The translations under genes and the position numbers were made by a program. Shown here one piece after another: positions 8,684-18,155 of a DNA stretch of 64,000 bases (positions are counted from its first letter, which is position 1; every line of letters begins with the position of its first letter). A model generated the notes under the pieces. It saw only the letters and a list, made by a program, of their open reading frames with translations, did no database searches and was not told the DNA's origin. This stretch comes from Uliginosibacterium aquaticum. Its GTDB lineage: Bacteria; Pseudomonadota; Gammaproteobacteria; Burkholderiales; Rhodocyclaceae. The stretch covers positions 806,001-870,000 of the forward strand of contig NZ_JABCSC020000001.1 in assembly GCF_012972705.2 (NCBI RefSeq), in the 5' to 3' direction.

Positions 8684-9742
8684 ATGTTAGTGCCGTTGAA
8701 GGGCAAGGTCCTGGTAGTCGATGATGACGAGACGGTGCGGAGGGTCGTGGCGGCGATTCTGGAGTCGCGCGGCCATACAGTAAGCCTTGCCTGCAACGGC
8801 GAGGAGGCCATGATCGTGGCGCGCCTGGGGTGGCCGGAGGTTGTGCTGACTGATGTGGTAATGCCTCGTATGGATGGTTTCGAGTTGGTGACACGCCTGA
8901 AGACCGATCCGGCGCTGGCCCACATCCCGGTGGTTGTGATGACTGCGCTGAGTGATCGCACTGCGCGCATGCGGGCGCTGGAGGCTGGGGCGGAGGATTT
9001 TGTAGCCAAGCCTGTGGATGAGACCGAGCTGGCAACCCGCATCGGCAACTATCTGCGCATGCATGACTACGTCGTTCGTGTAGAGGATGCCAATCGCATT
9101 CTTGCACGAGAGCTCCGGCAGAGCGCGGATGCCCTGCGTGGCGCCAATCTGGAAACCATCTTTGCGCTGAGTAGGGCGATGGAGTTCAAGGATGTGAACA
9201 CCGGGGGGCATATCCAGCGCGTCAGCCAGTATTGTTGTCTGCTGGCCGACTGCATCGGTCAGGATGAGGCCTTTGTTGAGTGCATTACCCAGGCTTCTCC
9301 GATGCATGACATCGGCAAGGTTGGAGTGCCGGATGAGATCCTGCTCAAACCGGGGCCGCTGGACCAAGATGAGTGGCTTGTCATGCGCCGGCACTGTGAA
9401 ATGGGGTTTCAGCTCCTCAGTGGCGGAAGCTCCGCCTATCTGAAGATGGCGGCAGAAATCGCGTTGGGTCATCACGAAAATTGGGATGGCTCGGGTTATC
9501 CGAGTGGGCTGGAAGGGGAGCGTATCCCGCTCGCGGCACGCATCATGGCCGTGTGTGATCGATATGATGCTTTGCGAGCCGTGCGCCCCTACAAGCGCGC
9601 CTATTCGCATGCCGAGGCGCTTAATGTAATGCTGCGTGGTGATGCACGGACTCGGCCGGAGCAGATGGATCCGCGGTTGCTGCAGGTTTTCGAGCGCAAT
9701 TCACTGCGTTTCGACGAGATTTTCCGCCTCAATCAGAGCTGA
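8684..9742 (+). CDS. Response regulator with HD-GYP c-di-GMP phosphodiesterase domain (RpfG-like)
   Basis: A 352-residue two-domain protein. Residues ~6-125 form a receiver (KVLVVDDDE acidic pocket, LTDVVMPRMDG with the phosphoacceptor Asp, AKPVD lysine). Residues ~155-335 form an HD-GYP domain with MHDIGKVGVPDEIL (His208-Asp209) and GHHENWDGSGYP (His263-His264-Glu265). Intact motifs predict phosphorylation-controlled hydrolysis of c-di-GMP. No cognate kinase is adjacent. Three in-frame ATGs compete (8654, 8681, 8684). GGAG at 8674-8677 favours 8684, six bases downstream. Confidence 0.9.
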   Translation: MLVPLKGKVLVVDDDETVRRVVAAILESRGHTVSLACNGEEAMIVARLGWPEVVLTDVVMPRMDGFELVTRLKTDPALAHIPVVVMTALSDRTARMRALEAGAEDFVAKPVDETELATRIGNYLRMHDYVVRVEDANRILARELRQSADALRGANLETIFALSRAMEFKDVNTGGHIQRVSQYCCLLADCIGQDEAFVECITQASPMHDIGKVGVPDEILLKPGPLDQDEWLVMRRHCEMGFQLLSGGSSAYLKMAAEIALGHHENWDGSGYPSGLEGERIPLAARIMAVCDRYDALRAVRPYKRAYSHAEALNVMLRGDARTRPEQMDPRLLQVFERNSLRFDEIFRLNQS

Positions 9743-9767
9743 GTCGCTGCGCTGTGCATCCCGCCTC

Positions 9768-9773
9768 TATAAT
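9768..9773 (+). promoter_or_regulatory. Perfect -10 box upstream of surE
   Basis: TATAAT at 9768-9773, 28 bases before the surE ATG. No convincing -35 hexamer is visible at normal spacing. Confidence 0.4.
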
Positions 9774-9801
9774 CATCGACTTGATCAGTCGGTGACGCAG
9801 C

Positions 9802-10545
9802 ATGCGCATTCTTCTCAGCAATGATGACGGCTATTTTTCGCCCGGCCTGCAGGCGCTGGCGCGGGAGCTGGCCAAGGTGGCAGAAATCACGGTGGTGGCG
9901 CCCGAGCGGGATCGCAGTGGCGCGAGCAACTCCCTGACGCTGGATCGGCCGCTGCAACTGCGCCGGGCGCCCAGTGGTTTCTATTACGTCAATGGCACGC
10001 CGACTGACTGTGTACATCTGGCGGTGACTGGCATGTTGGACATGCAGCCGGACATGGTGATCTCGGGCATCAATCACGGCGCCAACATGGGTGACGACAC
10101 GGTGTATTCCGGCACGGTGGCAGCAGCGACCGAGGGCTTTCTGCTCGGCGTGCCGTCCCTCGCAGTGTCACTGGTCGGGCGTTCCCCGACGCAGTTCGAC
10201 ACTGCTGCGCGTCTCGCGCGTGAAATGGTCGAGCGTGTGCAGCGTAGCCCCTTCACTGAGCCGCTGCTGCTCAATATGAACGTGCCGGATCTGCCTTATG
10301 AAGCCTTGCAAGGCACCCGTGTCACGCGTCTGGGCAAGCGCCACCGTGCCGAGCCGGCGATTCGCAGCACCAATCCGCGTGGTGAACAGATTTTCTGGAT
10401 CGGTCCGGTGGGTGAGGCTGCAGATGCGGGCGAGGGTACGGATTTTCATGCCGTCGCCAATGGTTTTGTCTCGATGACGCCGCTCCAGATCGATCTCACC
10501 CACACCGGCCAGATTGCCGGCGTACAGGACTGGCTGGGGCAATGA
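9802..10545 (+). CDS. surE: 5'-nucleotidase / survival protein SurE
   Basis: A 247-residue metal-dependent nucleoside monophosphatase, cytoplasmic. The N-terminal [11 protein letters not shown] contributes Asp8 and Asp9 to the metal site. [10 protein letters not shown] and [24 protein letters not shown] are the other family blocks. It starts the surE-pcm-nlpD-rpoS group, the stress-survival cluster conserved in beta- and gammaproteobacteria. Its stop overlaps the pcm start by 4 nt, implying translational coupling. Confidence 0.97.
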   Translation: MRILLSNDDGYFSPGLQALARELAKVAEITVVAPERDRSGASNSLTLDRPLQLRRAPSGFYYVNGTPTDCVHLAVTGMLDMQPDMVISGINHGANMGDDTVYSGTVAAATEGFLLGVPSLAVSLVGRSPTQFDTAARLAREMVERVQRSPFTEPLLLNMNVPDLPYEALQGTRVTRLGKRHRAEPAIRSTNPRGEQIFWIGPVGEAADAGEGTDFHAVANGFVSMTPLQIDLTHTGQIAGVQDWLGQ

Positions 10546-11210
10546 TGGCCATGAATCCGGCAGCCTTGCAGACGGCGACGCGGGCGCGGGCCCGCATGGT
10601 CGAGCGTTTGCGCACTGAAGGCATTCGCGATGAGCGCGTCCTGGGGGCGATCGGGAGTGTGCCGCGCCATGCCTTTGTGGAAGAGGCGCTGGCCAGTCGT
10701 GCTTATGAAGACACGGCCTTGCCGCTGGGTTTCCAGCAGACCATCTCGCAGCCTTATGTGGTGGCACGAATGGCCGAAGTGCTGGTCGCTGGCGGACGGG
10801 CAATGGGCAAGACCCTGGAAGTGGGCGCCGGTTGTGGTTACCAGGCTGCCGTGTTGTCGCAGCTGGCTAGCGACGTTTATGCCATCGAGCGCATCGGCAA
10901 GCTGCTGGACAAGGCGCGTGCGAACTTGCGGCCTCTGCGCTTGCCCAATGTGCGTCTGAAACATGGCGACGGCAATCTGGGGCTGCCTGAAGTCGCGCCT
11001 TTCGATTCGATCATTCTGGCGGCGGCAGCGACCACCACGCCGCGCGTGCTGGTTGAACAACTTGCGCCGGGTGGACGCATGGTCTTTCCGCTCGGCCAGG
11101 CCGGCGCAGACCAGATCATGGTGCTGATCGAGCGCCAGGCCAATGGCGGTCTCAAGGAGACCAAGCTTGATGCAGTACGATTCGTGCCTTTGCTGGCTGG
11201 AACTGAATGA
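10542..11210 (+). CDS. pcm: Protein-L-isoaspartate O-methyltransferase
   Basis: A 222-residue SAM-dependent enzyme that methylates isoaspartyl residues in damaged proteins so they can be repaired. Family marks are [23 protein letters not shown], the substrate loop [13 protein letters not shown], and the SAM motif [17 protein letters not shown]. It starts with ATGATGGCCATG overlapping surE. The second or third Met could be the true start. Confidence 0.96.
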   Translation: MMAMNPAALQTATRARARMVERLRTEGIRDERVLGAIGSVPRHAFVEEALASRAYEDTALPLGFQQTISQPYVVARMAEVLVAGGRAMGKTLEVGAGCGYQAAVLSQLASDVYAIERIGKLLDKARANLRPLRLPNVRLKHGDGNLGLPEVAPFDSIILAAAATTTPRVLVEQLAPGGRMVFPLGQAGADQIMVLIERQANGGLKETKLDAVRFVPLLAGTE

Positions 11211-11220
11211 GGTTGAACGC

Positions 11221-12168
11221 ATGCTGAAATACAAGGTGCTGCCGCTCGCGGGGCTGATCCTGGCTCTCGCGGCCTGTAGCTCGAACGCCCCGGCCCCTGT
11301 TGAAGTGCGTGCTCCAGCGCGTCCGCAGGAAGGGCCTGCCGTGGCCAAGCCTGGCCACTACATTGTGAAGAAAGGTGACACGCTCTACAGCATCGCCAAT
11401 CTGCACAAGCGCGATTACCGTGAGCTGGCGGCCTGGAACAATCTTACCGATCCGAATCTGATCGAAGTCGGGCAGGAGTTGCGCGTAGCGCCGCAGGCTG
11501 ATGTGCTTGTTGCCAAGCCTGTGGCGCCAGCCTCCAGCATCGAATCGCGCCCGGTACCGCCGCCCGCAGTGATTGGCTCGACCGCGGCTTCCAGTGCCAG
11601 TTCCAGTCTTCCGCCTGCAAGCGTTTCGACTCCCGCAGCGACGGGGGAGCTCAAAACTGAACCAAAGGGCGGGCGCATCGCCTACACCCCTCAGGCATGG
11701 AAAGATTTGACGCAGCCTGCCGATAAAGCTCCTGTGACCAGTGCTTCAGCGCCGGCGGCGCAGAGCGCGCCGGCTGAGAGCAAGGCGCCGGTAGTGGCTG
11801 ACGATGGCAGCTGGAGTTGGCCGGTAAGTGGCAAGGTCATCGGCAGCTTCAACGAGAGCAGCAACAAGGGTGTCGACCTCGATGGCAAGCTGGGCGATCC
11901 GGTTCTGGCCGCAGGGACGGGTGAGGTTAAATACGTAGGGTCCAGTCTGCGCGGTTATGGCAATCTGGTGATCATCAAGCACAACAACGATTTCTCGAGC
12001 GTGTATGCACACAATCAGGAAATCCTTGTCAAAGAAGGCCAGCAGGTGAAGAAAGGGCAGAAGATTGCTACCTTGGGCAAATCTGATGCTGATCGTCCGA
12101 AACTGCATTTCGAAATCCGTCGCCAGGGCAAACCTGTCGATCCTTTGAAGTTACTGCCGACCAGATAA
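11221..12168 (+). CDS. nlpD: NlpD-like lipoprotein (LysM + degenerate M23 domain)
   Basis: A 315-residue outer-membrane lipoprotein. A signal peptide ends in the lipobox LAAC. LysM follows ([30 protein letters not shown], then [10 protein letters not shown]), then a long Ala/Pro/Ser linker, then a C-terminal LytM/M23 domain (~residues 200-312). The first zinc-ligand histidine of active M23 enzymes is replaced in NKGVDLDG, so the domain is degenerate. This matches NlpD/EnvC, which activate amidases rather than cleave peptidoglycan. ATG 11221 has GAGG eight bases upstream. It lies 10 bases before rpoS and probably carries an rpoS promoter, as in enterics. Confidence 0.93.
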   Translation: MLKYKVLPLAGLILALAACSSNAPAPVEVRAPARPQEGPAVAKPGHYIVKKGDTLYSIANLHKRDYRELAAWNNLTDPNLIEVGQELRVAPQADVLVAKPVAPASSIESRPVPPPAVIGSTAASSASSSLPPASVSTPAATGELKTEPKGGRIAYTPQAWKDLTQPADKAPVTSASAPAAQSAPAESKAPVVADDGSWSWPVSGKVIGSFNESSNKGVDLDGKLGDPVLAAGTGEVKYVGSSLRGYGNLVIIKHNNDFSSVYAHNQEILVKEGQQVKKGQKIATLGKSDADRPKLHFEIRRQGKPVDPLKLLPTR

Positions 12169-12178
12169 AGGGTGCCCC

Positions 12179-13123
12179 ATGTACGATCCGGAATTCCTCG
12201 ATGACGCAGAAGAAAAGGAAACGGATCTGCCCGCAGAGCTGGAGGCTTTCGCAGAGCCGGAGCCCCAGCCGGTCGTTCAGCCCGAGAACGAATTTCTCAG
12301 CGACGTTACCCAGATTTATCTGAACGAAATTGGCCTCAACCCGCTGCTGACCGCCGAGGAAGAGGCTGCGCTGGCGCGCCGGGTGCGCCTGGGGGATTTT
12401 GAAGCTCGTCAGACCATGATTGAGCGCAACCTGCGCCTCGTGGTCAACATCGCCAAACACTATCTGAATCGCGGCATTCCGCTGCTGGATCTGGTCGAGG
12501 AAGGCAATCTCGGCCTGATGCACGCGCTGGAGAAGTTTGATCCGGAGCGTGGCTTCCGTTTCTCCACCTACGCCACCTGGTGGATCCGCCAGAACATCGA
12601 GCGCGCGATCATGAACCAGTCGCGCACCATCCGTTTGCCGGTGCATGTGGTGAAGGAGCTCAATCAGGTGCTGCGTGCGCAGCGCCAGGTGGATGCGGCC
12701 AACGGCAACTCTTCGCGCCTGGAAGAAGTGGCTCAGAAACTTGATCGGCCGCTCAAGGATGTGCGTGACATTCTTGCTCTCTCCGAGCATACGGCTTCAC
12801 TTGATGCGCCGCTGGATATCGATCCGAACCTGTCCATTGGCGAGTCCCTGGCCGACGAGCAGGCAGTCAGCCCGGAGTTGAACATTCATACCGCCGAGGT
12901 CGAGGCGCTGATTCGTGAGTGGATCGGCCAGCTCTCGGAGAAGCAGCGTCTTGTGATCCAGTACCGCTACGGGTTGGATGATGTCGAGGTGCTGACTCTG
13001 GAGGATCTGGCCGCCCAGCTGGGGCTGACTCGCGAGCGGGTACGCCAGATCCAGCTCGAGGCGCTGGCGCAATTGCGCCGCATCCTCAAGCGCCGAGGTG
13101 TTTCGCGCGAGGTGCTGTTTTAG
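12179..13123 (+). CDS. rpoS: RNA polymerase sigma factor RpoS (sigma-38)
   Basis: A 314-residue sigma-70 family factor directing stationary-phase and general stress transcription. An acidic N-terminal tail precedes region 1.2 ([21 protein letters not shown]). Regions 2.3-2.4 ([20 protein letters not shown], then RTIRLPVH) recognise the -10, and region 4.2 ([20 protein letters not shown]) recognises the -35. Position directly after nlpD confirms RpoS rather than RpoD or RpoH. The final 38 bp overlap the 3' end of convergent mltB. Confidence 0.97.
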   Translation: MYDPEFLDDAEEKETDLPAELEAFAEPEPQPVVQPENEFLSDVTQIYLNEIGLNPLLTAEEEAALARRVRLGDFEARQTMIERNLRLVVNIAKHYLNRGIPLLDLVEEGNLGLMHALEKFDPERGFRFSTYATWWIRQNIERAIMNQSRTIRLPVHVVKELNQVLRAQRQVDAANGNSSRLEEVAQKLDRPLKDVRDILALSEHTASLDAPLDIDPNLSIGESLADEQAVSPELNIHTAEVEALIREWIGQLSEKQRLVIQYRYGLDDVEVLTLEDLAAQLGLTRERVRQIQLEALAQLRRILKRRGVSREVLF

Positions 13124-14177
13124 TCTTGGTGCTTTTCTTCGGGGGTGACGCCGAGCCCGCCTGGGCCGGCTGTGCGCTGCCAAGCTGGGCTCTTTCCGCT
13201 TTCAGCACTTGCCCCAGATCGTGCACGATCATGGCGTAGAAGCTACTGCGGTTGTAGCGCGTGATCACGTAGAAATTCTGGAAACCCAGCCAGTATTCGG
13301 TTCCCACCTCGGGGGTGATCAGGTCGACCAGGGTGACAAGCTCACGGCTGTCTGCCGGCAGCGCGCTGCGCACACCGCCCGCTGCCAGTCGGGCAGCATC
13401 CAGTGTCGGCAGGATGCCCGCCTCGACCAGTTCCCGGGCTTTGCTTTCGTCGCTGATTCGGGCAGGCATGACGATTTTGCCGTCACGTTGCCAACCATGC
13501 TGAGCAAGGAAGTTCGCGACGCTGAAGATGGCGTCGGCGGTGCTGGCGGCCAGATCGATCTGACCGCTGTTGTCACCGTCCACGGCGAAGTTGCGCACGC
13601 TGCTGGGGAGAAATTGTGGCAGGCCCAGCGCACCGGCGTAGGAGCCACGGTAGCTGGTCACGTCACGGCCTTGCTCACGAGCCAGCATGAAGAGGGCTTC
13701 GAGTTCGCGGCGGAACAGTTCGGCGCGCGGCGGGTAATCGAAGGCCAGGGTGGCCAGGGCTGAGAGCGCGCTGAAGTTTCCGGTATTGCGGCCATACACC
13801 GTTTCGACCCCGATCAGGCTGACAATGATCTCGGCCGGCACGCCGCTGCGGGCCTCGGCTGCACGCAGGGTGGCTTCGTTCTCCTGCCAGAAGCTGAGTC
13901 CGCCTTTAATGCGAGTGGTATCGATGAAGCGGGCACGGTAGCGCTGCCAGGAGCGTACTCCGGGGTTGGCGGGCGGTTTGACCAGTTCGATGACCTTCGG
14001 CAGCGGAGTGGCGCCTTCCAGCGCATTACGGATCACGCTGGCATCCAGATTGTTGCGTGCAGCGATCTCTTCGATAAAGAGCTGAACTTCCGGGCGTTCG
14101 GTGAAGTAGGCTGCATGGGCCTGCAGGCTGCAGGCGAAGGTGGCAAAGGCGAGGCTCAGCAGGCGGTTCAGGGTCAT
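13086..14177 (-). CDS. mltB: Membrane-bound lytic murein transglycosylase B-type
   Basis: A 363-residue periplasmic enzyme cleaving the MurNAc-GlcNAc bond of peptidoglycan with anhydro-product formation. It has a signal peptide ([22 protein letters not shown]) but no clear lipobox at the cut site. The catalytic Glu lies in [39 protein letters not shown] is the family block lining the groove. The C-terminus is basic and Pro-rich. The start overlaps the stop of the TgpA-like gene by 4 nt, making it the last gene of a moxR-DUF58-tgpA-mltB operon. Its 3' end runs 38 bp into rpoS. Confidence 0.93.
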   Translation of the reverse strand: MTLNRLLSLAFATFACSLQAHAAYFTERPEVQLFIEEIAARNNLDASVIRNALEGATPLPKVIELVKPPANPGVRSWQRYRARFIDTTRIKGGLSFWQENEATLRAAEARSGVPAEIIVSLIGVETVYGRNTGNFSALSALATLAFDYPPRAELFRRELEALFMLAREQGRDVTSYRGSYAGALGLPQFLPSSVRNFAVDGDNSGQIDLAASTADAIFSVANFLAQHGWQRDGKIVMPARISDESKARELVEAGILPTLDAARLAAGGVRSALPADSRELVTLVDLITPEVGTEYWLGFQNFYVITRYNRSSFYAMIVHDLGQVLKAERAQLGSAQPAQAGSASPPKKSTKTKTAPRAKHLGA

Positions 14178-16117
14178 GGTTTGAAGTCGTGCACCGCGCG
14201 ACGCAAGGTGGCGATTGCCGCGGTGGTGGGTGGGGTCGGGCCGAAACGCAGGCAGGCATAATGTTCGGCAATGTCCGTGATGGTATCGGCATGTGCCGGT
14301 AGCGCCAAGGCGGCACGCTGGGCGAAGTCAGTCGGAGCTTCCCATTCTGCCCGCTGCAGACCGCGCCGGGCGAGCTTGCGGCAGGCTCGCTGCCACAGGC
14401 GATCCAGCGCGTCGAGTTTTGCCCGGCGCGGCCACAGACGCCAGGCGAGCCAGCCCAGCCACAGGCCGGCACCGGCGCCCAGCAGGGCGGTGAGGAGACG
14501 CCAGTCGGCCGCGGGCAGGCCCAGGCGGCGCATCAGTTCCAGCTGGCGGCTGGCGTTGTAGCCCAGCACCCACTGGTTCCAGCCATTCGACACCGCTTCC
14601 CAGCGGTGGCGCAGCCCGCGCAGGAAATCCGAGTCGACACGCATCATCATCGGCAGGTCCGCGTCCGGTAGGGCCTGCGCAATGCCATCGTCAATCCGGG
14701 CCGGGGAGCTTGCGGCGGTGGGGTCGACACGAACCCAGCCGCGTCCTGCCAGCCACACTTCGGCCCAGGCGTGGGCATCGGACTGGCGTACGACCAGGAT
14801 GCCATCGACCGGATTGCGCTCGCCGCCCTGATAGCCGGTGACGACCCGGGCCGGCACACCGGCGGCGCGCATCAGAATCACGAAGGCGCTGGAAAAGTGC
14901 TCGCAGAAGCCCTGCTTGCTGTCGAAGAGGAATTCGTCGGCTGCATGCGTATTGGCGAGCGGTGGGCTCAGGGTATAGCTCAGACGTGCGGCCTGCATGA
15001 ATGCGATGGCGGCGGCGACGCGTGCTCCCGGGTCTGCATGCGCGGCGGCCAGTGCCTGGCCCGCAGCGACCGTGCGTGGATTGCTGCCTTCCGGAAGGCT
15101 GAGGGCGGCGCGCAGGCGTCCCGGGCGCTCTTCCAGGCCGACCTGGCTGGCCGGAAAGGAATGCAGGCTGATGCGCAGACGGGTGCTGACCGGGCGCCGG
15201 GCGAGCAGGCTGAAGTTGCTCGAATAGGTGGCGTCGCTGGCGCCCTCGGCCGGATAGTCCAGCGCCAGCAGCCAGGGGCGATCATGTGGTTCCAGGGTCA
15301 GGGTGTAGCGATAGCCCGGGCCGCTGGTTTCATAGTCGGGTTGCGGGGCGGTCTGGGTCGGGCGTTCGCGCCAGCGCTGGCCGTCAAAGTCGGTCAGCAC
15401 CGGGCCGCGCCAGTAGCGCTCGCGGGGCGGTGGCAGCTCGCCTTCGAATTCGGCACGGAAGGCGATCTCTCCGGACTGGATCAGTTCCGAAATCGAGCCG
15501 GGCTGCATGCTGTCCGAGAGCCCGGTCTTGCCGGCATGAGCGTCACCTGGCAGGCGCCAGAGCGGGCCATCGATACGCGGGAAGAACACGAACAGCAGCA
15601 GCATCAGGGGCACGGCGCCGCCCAGCAGGCGCAGGCTGCCGCGCAAGGCCGGTTTCAGCGCCAGGGCGGGGCGCTCGAGGCGGGCCGAGGTGGCGAGGAT
15701 GGCGATGGCGCAGGCCAGCACCATGGCCGCGACCGGCAGACTCTGTTCGTTGAGAAATTGCCCGGTCATCAGGAAGCAGCACAGCAACAGGGCGGCACGC
15801 CCGTCTCGTGGGCTACGCCCTTCGAGCAGCTTGAGCGGCAGCAACAGGCTCAGCATCGCGAGACCGGCTTCACGACCGAGCAGGGTGCGGTATTCGGCAA
15901 AACACAGCACGCCGCCCAGCACGGCCAGCAGGATCAATACCGTGAGGGCGGGGCGCTCGGCTTCCTGGTGGGCGAGCCAGGCCCGCCAGGCGAGCAGGAG
16001 CGCTGCCAGCAGCCCCATTCCCCAGGGAATGTGCGGCAGGAAAGGCGCCAGCGAGAGCGTTGCGGTAGCCAGCAGGGCGTAGCAGGTGTCGCGCGGTAAT
16101 GTGTTGCGGGTGCTCAT
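14174..16117 (-). CDS. TgpA-like transglutaminase with DUF3488 membrane domain
   Basis: A 647-residue inner-membrane protein. Residues ~1-200 hold several membrane segments (DUF3488/TgpA N-terminal). Residues ~200-500 form a periplasmic transglutaminase-like domain with a complete triad: Cys405 in GFCEHFSSAF, His449 in DAHAWAEVW, Asp465 in VRVDPTAA. One more membrane segment near residue 555 precedes a C-terminal DUF4129-like cytoplasmic helix region. Homologues such as Pseudomonas TgpA are periplasmic and essential in some species; the substrate is unknown. It sits between DUF58 and mltB genes with 4-nt overlaps at both ends. Confidence 0.92.
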   Translation of the reverse strand: MSTRNTLPRDTCYALLATATLSLAPFLPHIPWGMGLLAALLLAWRAWLAHQEAERPALTVLILLAVLGGVLCFAEYRTLLGREAGLAMLSLLLPLKLLEGRSPRDGRAALLLCCFLMTGQFLNEQSLPVAAMVLACAIAILATSARLERPALALKPALRGSLRLLGGAVPLMLLLFVFFPRIDGPLWRLPGDAHAGKTGLSDSMQPGSISELIQSGEIAFRAEFEGELPPPRERYWRGPVLTDFDGQRWRERPTQTAPQPDYETSGPGYRYTLTLEPHDRPWLLALDYPAEGASDATYSSNFSLLARRPVSTRLRISLHSFPASQVGLEERPGRLRAALSLPEGSNPRTVAAGQALAAAHADPGARVAAAIAFMQAARLSYTLSPPLANTHAADEFLFDSKQGFCEHFSSAFVILMRAAGVPARVVTGYQGGERNPVDGILVVRQSDAHAWAEVWLAGRGWVRVDPTAASSPARIDDGIAQALPDADLPMMMRVDSDFLRGLRHRWEAVSNGWNQWVLGYNASRQLELMRRLGLPAADWRLLTALLGAGAGLWLGWLAWRLWPRRAKLDALDRLWQRACRKLARRGLQRAEWEAPTDFAQRAALALPAHADTITDIAEHYACLRFGPTPPTTAAIATLRRAVHDFKP

Positions 16118-17085
16118 CGTGACCGCTCCAGACCGAACAGAGCCAGGCGCAGCAGGCAGGCCTGATGGTGAGCCGCGTCTTCGCCTGGGCCGGTCTGGCT
16201 GTCCGGCAGCAGAAGGGTCGTGCGGGCACCGCTGTGGCGGGTTTGCAGCACCCAGCGGGCCAGTTGTGAGAGGCGTTCCTCCAGCGGCAGCGTGGCGGGC
16301 AACATGTTCCAGTCCAGCACGCAGGCCGGGCTACCGGCGCTGGCGAACTGTTTGGTGAGCAGGCCGCGCCCTTGCGCCAGTTGTTTCCAGGCAATCTGGC
16401 GGGGTGAGTCGCCGGGCTGGAAACCACGCAGGCCAGCAAAATCATCCTGACCCGGGCGCTCGCGGCTGCGCCCTTCGCCGTTGTCACCCCAGCCTTCGGG
16501 TAGTGGGCGCTCGCCGTCGGGGGAGGGGTAGATCACGGCCGGGGCATCCGGTTCGATATAGCTCCAGGCCCTGATCCAGCCCAGTGGCTGTGTGCTCTCG
16601 ACGCTGAGCTGACCCGGCTGAAGCAAGCCACGCTGTGAGCAGGGCAGGGCGATGAAGGCTTCACTGTGCTGGCCGGCGGGGACGTCCGTGAGCATCAGCT
16701 CACGCCCCTGGCTGTCGCGCAGACGTACGGCGGGCCGCTCGTGGCTGGCTTCATTGACGAGCTCCACTCGCCACTGCGCCATGCCGCCGGCAAAGGCTTC
16801 GCCGCTGGGGGATAGGCTCAGTTGCAGGCCGGTGAGTGTGCGCCAGCTATGCAGGATGTGCACGATGAAGACGCTGCCGAGCAGGAAGACCAGGCCGTAG
16901 CCGAGCGACAGGTTGTAGTTGATCGAGGCCAGCAGCATGGCCAGCAGCGTGGCCAGCAGGGCCAGGCCGGCGCGCGTGGGAAGTACGTAAACGCGCCGCT
17001 GCGGCAGCCGGATCGGCTGTGTTTCGGGCGTGCGGGTGCGCGTGGCCCAGCGCCGGAAGCGCTGGCGCAAAGTGGCGGCGCTCAC
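16114..17085 (-). CDS. DUF58 domain-containing membrane protein
   Basis: A 323-residue protein with two N-terminal membrane helices (ALLATLLAMLLASINYN and GYGLVFLLGSVFIVHIL), then a soluble region ending with the DUF58 signature DFAGLRGFQPGDSPRQIAWKQLA. DUF58 proteins resemble von Willebrand A domains and work with MoxR ATPases, probably in envelope maturation. The exact activity is unknown. It overlaps both neighbours (moxR upstream, tgpA-like downstream) by 4 nt. Confidence 0.92.
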   Translation of the reverse strand: MSAATLRQRFRRWATRTRTPETQPIRLPQRRVYVLPTRAGLALLATLLAMLLASINYNLSLGYGLVFLLGSVFIVHILHSWRTLTGLQLSLSPSGEAFAGGMAQWRVELVNEASHERPAVRLRDSQGRELMLTDVPAGQHSEAFIALPCSQRGLLQPGQLSVESTQPLGWIRAWSYIEPDAPAVIYPSPDGERPLPEGWGDNGEGRSRERPGQDDFAGLRGFQPGDSPRQIAWKQLAQGRGLLTKQFASAGSPACVLDWNMLPATLPLEERLSQLARWVLQTRHSGARTTLLLPDSQTGPGEDAAHHQACLLRLALFGLERSR

Positions 17086-18008
17086 GGCAGGGGCACGGTC
17101 TCGATCAGACCGCGTACCAATGCCTCGCCGCTGGCGCGGGCATCCAGCGCATTGATGCGGTGCCCGGCGACAGCGGGCAATACCGCCTGAACATCTTCAG
17201 GGCGGACATGGTCGCGCCCGGCGATCAGGGCCCAGGCCCGCGCGGCAGCGAGCAGGCCGAGACCGGCGCGCGGGCTGAGTCCGCTGGCGCCACCGGGCAA
17301 CTGACGGCTTTTGGCCAGCAAGGCCTGCACATAATCGAGCAGGCGCTCGCCGACATGGAGGGCGGCAGCTTCCTGCTGCAATGCCTGCAGGCCTGCCGGG
17401 TCGATTTGCGGGCGGATCTGGCCGATCAGGGCGCGGCGGTCGTCGCCGGCGAGCAGGGCGCGTTCGGCCGCAGCATCCGGCAGGCCCAGTGACAGGCGCA
17501 TCAGGAAGCGGTCCAGCTGTGACTCGGGCAGCGGGAAAGTGCCCAGTTGCTGCGAGGGATTCTGGGTGGCAATGACGAAGAAGGGCGAGGGCAGGGCGTG
17601 GGTCTTGCCGTCGATCGAAACCTGATGCTCCTCCATGGCTTCGAGCAGCGCGCTCTGGGTCTTGGGGGTGGTGCGGTTGATTTCATCGGCCAGCAGCACC
17701 TGGGTGAACACGGGGCCGGGATGAAACACGAAACCTTGTTGGGCCGCATCGAAAATGCTTACGCCGATGAGATCTGCCGGCAGCAGATCGCTGGTGAATT
17801 GCACGCGCTGAAAGGCCAGCCCCAGTGACACCGCTAGGGCGTGGGCCAGGGTCGTCTTGCCCACGCCCGGCTGGTCCTCGATCAGCAGATGACCGCGTGC
17901 CAGCAGGCAGGCCAGCGACAGGCGCAGCGCCTCGGGCTTGCCCAGCAGGATCTGGCCGAGGCCGGCGAGGAGGCTGGCGCACAAGGGGTGCGGGATGGGG
18001 GCAGACAT
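17082..18008 (-). CDS. MoxR-family AAA+ ATPase
   Basis: A 308-residue cytoplasmic AAA+ ATPase. Walker A is DQPGVGKTTLA, Walker B LLADEINR, then sensor 1 IATQNPSQQLGTFPLPESQLDRF. MoxR ATPases act as chaperones for partner proteins with von Willebrand-like domains, here presumably the DUF58 product. The open frame extends to 18056, but the ATG at 18008 has GGAG six bases upstream and matches the family N-terminus. First gene of the moxR-DUF58-tgpA-mltB operon. Confidence 0.93.
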   Translation of the reverse strand: MSAPIPHPLCASLLAGLGQILLGKPEALRLSLACLLARGHLLIEDQPGVGKTTLAHALAVSLGLAFQRVQFTSDLLPADLIGVSIFDAAQQGFVFHPGPVFTQVLLADEINRTTPKTQSALLEAMEEHQVSIDGKTHALPSPFFVIATQNPSQQLGTFPLPESQLDRFLMRLSLGLPDAAAERALLAGDDRRALIGQIRPQIDPAGLQALQQEAAALHVGERLLDYVQALLAKSRQLPGGASGLSPRAGLGLLAAARAWALIAGRDHVRPEDVQAVLPAVAGHRINALDARASGEALVRGLIETVPLP

Positions 18009-18155
18009 GGGAATCTCCGGATGGGTTCTTGGGTGGCAGACCCGTATTCTGGCCAATCGTTCTCTGGCGCATGGATCAGGCCCGCGCTAGTTTAAACGGC
18101 AGACCCCACAAGAACTGCAGCGAAACAGCCGCAGCCCGACAGGAGACCCGATGAG

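Noticed and set aside
14771-16099. A 442-codon frame on the plus strand opposite the TgpA-like gene
   Set aside because: Gln/Gly/Ala/Arg-rich and without motif; the transglutaminase triad is clear on the other strand.
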